Source: an uncultured Oscillibacter sp.
GTDB lineage: Bacteria > Bacillota > Clostridia > Oscillospirales > Oscillospiraceae
Length of the DNA: 30,651 nt
NCBI GenBank assembly: GCA_910576845.1
Contig: CAJTJA010000026.1
Span: forward strand, 1-30,651
Direction of reading: 5' to 3'
Within the stretch, counting starts at the first letter, position 1; each line of letters starts with the position of its first letter. A program made the position numbers and the translations under genes. Below the pieces are notes generated by a model. It searched no databases and was not told the origin of the DNA. It saw only the letters and a list, made by a program, of their open reading frames with translations. Below, in pieces: positions 29,022 to 30,651 of this stretch.

Positions 29022-29732
29022 TTATCCTTTTCCAGTCCGGTACATCTCTCCCGCTTCCGGTTTTACGCCGTTAAGCCATAACAATTCTTCAACTGTTACA
29101 AACCAATACCCCTCCTCTTGAAGCTGATCCACTATTTTCAGCGCCGCATCTACTGACGTTGGATAAATATCATGCAGCAAAATAATGCTGTTGGGTTTTA
29201 CATTCTCTAAAATTGCCTGCGTCACTTTCTCTGCATCCCTGCTTTCCCAATCCCGAGGATCTACAGACCATTTCACCATCGGTACATCAAAGTTTCCTTC
29301 TGCTCCAGCCGTCACTTGGCCGTAAGGCGGTCTCAGCCAGTATTTCTCTCCGCTCAGCAGCGCCTTCAGCGCTGCTTCTGTTCTCTCCACCTCTCCTGCG
29401 GCCACAGCGGCTGGTACTCCCTCTAGCCCCTGATGACTCCAGGTATGGTTCCCAACCTGGTGTCCCTCCTCCGCCATCCGGGCAACTAAATCGGAGTTGT
29501 CTCCAATCTGCTTTCCAATAAGAAAAAATGTGGCTTTTGCTCCCCGCTCTTTCAGTCCGTCCAAAAGGCGGTCTGTCGTTCCCCGGCGAGGACCGTCATC
29601 AAATGTCAAGGCCACGTATTTCTCACCCGCAGGAATCTCCGCCACGCCGTCCGCAGGCACCGCCTCGCTTCCTACCAGGCTCAGCGCTGCCAAGGCTGAC
29701 AGAACAAAGACCCAGATGCTCTTTTTTGCCAT
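29022..29732 (-). CDS. Polysaccharide deacetylase (NodB domain), exported
   Basis: About 236 residues, carbohydrate esterase family 4 type, which removes N-acetyl groups from peptidoglycan or related glycans. Residues 5-22 form a signal peptide or anchor. The NodB motifs are complete: TFDDGP at 43-48 with the metal/catalytic Asp pair D45/D46, NHTWSH with metal ligands H96 and H100, RPPYG at 134-138, and LLHD at 185-188 with the late catalytic His. The ATG at 29732 has GGGGAG 7 nt upstream; an in-frame extension to 29840 has no such site. In sporulating Clostridia similar proteins act on cortex (PdaA/PdaB) or on vegetative wall; I cannot tell which here. It appears monocistronic. Confidence 0.93.
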   Translation of the reverse strand: MAKKSIWVFVLSALAALSLVGSEAVPADGVAEIPAGEKYVALTFDDGPRRGTTDRLLDGLKERGAKATFFLIGKQIGDNSDLVARMAEEGHQVGNHTWSHQGLEGVPAAVAAGEVERTEAALKALLSGEKYWLRPPYGQVTAGAEGNFDVPMVKWSVDPRDWESRDAEKVTQAILENVKPNSIILLHDIYPTSVDAALKIVDQLQEEGYWFVTVEELLWLNGVKPEAGEMYRTGKG

Positions 29733-30110
29733 CGCGCAACTCCCCCTTATTCGTTCGGGAATAGTATGCGCAGGAACACCCAATTTCCTTTTGGAAAAGA
29801 AACACAGTAAAAAACTTTCTTGCCCTTCTATCCCCGGCACCTGTGAACGTTTCTTTGGGAAGGGCTCTCGCAGACTTTACCATCGTCATAGACTCCGGCG
29901 CAGTCTTCAAACTTCGCAGACTACAACAGCTTCTCTGCTCACGTTTATCCTTCAGCTACATGTAAGACATCTACGAGGCAAAGCCACTAAAGGCCGCATG
30001 AAAAATAACAAAGCACCCGGCGGGAAGAAATTCTTTACCCAAAGGACTGTGATATCTGTAAGCCAGCCTTGGCTCCAATGGCCGCCCAAACTGCTGCGCA
30101 AAACAGTCTC

Positions 30111-30150
30111 CCGCAGGAATTCTCATGGATTTCAACGAAAATCAGAGAAT
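30111..30150 (+). repeat. R1 repeat fragment
   Basis: CCGCAGGAATTCTCATGG, then ATTTCAACGAAAATCAGAG. It resembles the first third of R1 copy A (GCAGGAATC, GATTTCAAG, AAATCAACG). The rest of the repeat is not recognisable. Confidence 0.4.
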
Positions 30151-30202
30151 CATCGGAGACCATTTACCGGTTGGACGATTTTCCCTTTTTATATTCAGTG
30201 CA

Positions 30203-30241
30203 GTTGCAAAGAAGCATTTCTTTTCAACCGCTTTAACTATA
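30203..30241 (+). repeat. R2 right-end fragment
   Basis: Hairpin GTTGCAAAGAA / TTCTTTTCAAC (one mismatch, GCAT loop), then six bases and AACTATA at 30235-30241. Same hairpin, spacing and terminus as the right ends at 12158-12199 and 18971-19013. Confidence 0.55.
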
Positions 30242-30277
30242 TACACCCCCTAAGCAATCCCAGATTCTCGCAAAAAG

Positions 30278-30325
30278 TAAGCGCGCTTTGTCATGAGCCT
30301 AGGTTCTCATGACAAAGCGCGCTTA
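30278..30325 (-). terminator. Terminator of the rplQ operon
   Basis: 20-bp perfect stem TAAGCGCGCTTTGTCATGAG with an 8-nt loop. On the minus strand it is followed by CTTTTTGCG, 10 nt past the rplQ stop. Confidence 0.92.
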
Positions 30326-30334
30326 TTCATACTC

Positions 30335-30651
30335 TTACACCAGTTCGATCACTGCGGTTTCCGCAGCGTCTCCACGGCGGATGCCGGTGCGGATAATACG
30401 GGTATACCCGCCATTGCGCTCCTTATAGGTAGGCGCAATCTCTTTAAAAATCTTTTTGCAGACATCCTCCCGGGTAATGAAGCTCATAGCCTGCCGGTAA
30501 GCGGCCAGATCATTCTTCTTGCCCAGAGTAATCATTTTCTCAGCCAGGGGCTTAATTTCCTTGGCACGGGTGACGGTGGTCTCCATCTTTCCCTTATCCA
30601 GGAAATCCGTGACCTGCTGACGCAGCATGGCTCTGCGCTGGTCAGAGGTCT
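30335..30651 (-). CDS. rplQ: 50S ribosomal protein L17 (5' end outside window)
   Basis: Component of the large ribosomal subunit near the exit tunnel. The window holds the last 105 codons; the frame is open to the edge, reading TSDQRRAMLRQQVTDFL, just as in full-length L17 after its MPGTRKLGR start. The internal methionine at 30628 is not the start. Conserved parts include TTVTRAKEIKPLAEKMITLG and the C-terminal GGYTRIIRTGIRRGDAAETAVIEL. Upstream, outside the window, rpoA is expected. It ends 10 nt before a strong terminator, so it is the last gene of its operon. Confidence 0.97.
   Translation of the reverse strand, partial: TSDQRRAMLRQQVTDFLDKGKMETTVTRAKEIKPLAEKMITLGKKNDLAAYRQAMSFITREDVCKKIFKEIAPTYKERNGGYTRIIRTGIRRGDAAETAVIELV

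Larger units (their letters stand above)
29733..30277. other. Noncoding stretch with repeat remnants
   Basis: Between leftward rplQ and the deacetylase. Apart from an R1 fragment (30111-30150) and an R2 right end (30203-30241) I see no gene, RNA or clear promoter. Long open frames here lack start signals and overlap the deacetylase antisense. Confidence 0.6.

Noticed and set aside
29497..30312. Rightward frame of 271 codons
   Set aside because: It starts antisense to the deacetylase and runs through repeat fragments and the rplQ terminator.

Overview
The window is chromosomal DNA from a Gram-positive, anaerobic, fermentative, probably spore-forming Clostridia bacterium, most likely in the Oscillospiraceae/Ruminococcaceae range. 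The basis is: an SRP RNA directly upstream of dnaX and ybaB (the Bacillota order, but without recR), a homodimeric-type pyruvate:ferredoxin oxidoreductase, a SpoVK/CbbX-like AAA+ ATPase, an SLH-anchored surface protease, strong AGGAGG-type ribosome binding sites and fairly high-GC coding DNA. The genus cannot be fixed from the sequence alone.

Layout. 1-1.05 kb: a dispersed repeat and a leftward zinc-ribbon protein. 1.2-3.6 kb: short SRP RNA, dnaX and ybaB, rightward, ending at a strong terminator. 3.6-4.4 kb: a leftward multi-pass membrane protein. 4.5-10.2 kb: a rightward run of ApbE flavin transferase, NusG-domain-II protein, Gx-family membrane protein, AAA+ ATPase and a membrane-anchored M3 peptidase, closed by a terminator. 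The first three resemble the ApbE/EetA/EetB part of flavin-based extracellular electron transfer loci. 10.2-12.0 kb: an S41 protease with C-terminal SLH repeats on its own promoter. 12.0-12.2 kb: a striking 182-bp array of perfect hairpins. 12.3-16.1 kb: leftward nifJ (PFOR) with a good promoter and a candidate Rex operator. 16.3-18.4 kb: a small anchored protein (leftward) and the YifB/ComM Mg-chelatase-like ATPase (rightward). 18.4-19.36 kb: nearly 1 kb of noncoding DNA full of repeats and hairpins. 19.36-27.0 kb: leftward rpoB-rpoC from a strong sigma-A-type promoter about 220 nt upstream. 27.3-28.0 kb: a visibly AT-richer stretch with a two-TM small protein and a broken XRE-family membrane regulator. 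28.4-28.6 kb: two leftward tRNA-Ser genes with encoded CCA. 28.8-28.95 kb: a possible small RNA. 29.0-29.7 kb: a polysaccharide deacetylase. 30.3 kb to the end: the 3' part of rplQ.

The housekeeping content (DNA polymerase III tau/gamma, RNA polymerase, L17, SRP, tRNAs, PFOR) marks this as core chromosome. The least explained parts are the intergenic regions. Two dispersed noncoding repeat families recur there. Family R1 is about 110 bp, with copies near 0.02, 10.0 and 18.7 kb and a fragment at 30.1 kb. Family R2 is about 182-186 bp and MITE-like, with two long copies at 12.0 and 18.8 kb, a right end at 30.2 kb and a doubtful one at 4.7 kb. The R2 right end has the same architecture each time: a hairpin ending TTTTCAAC, exactly 6 nt, then a GACTATA-like terminus.
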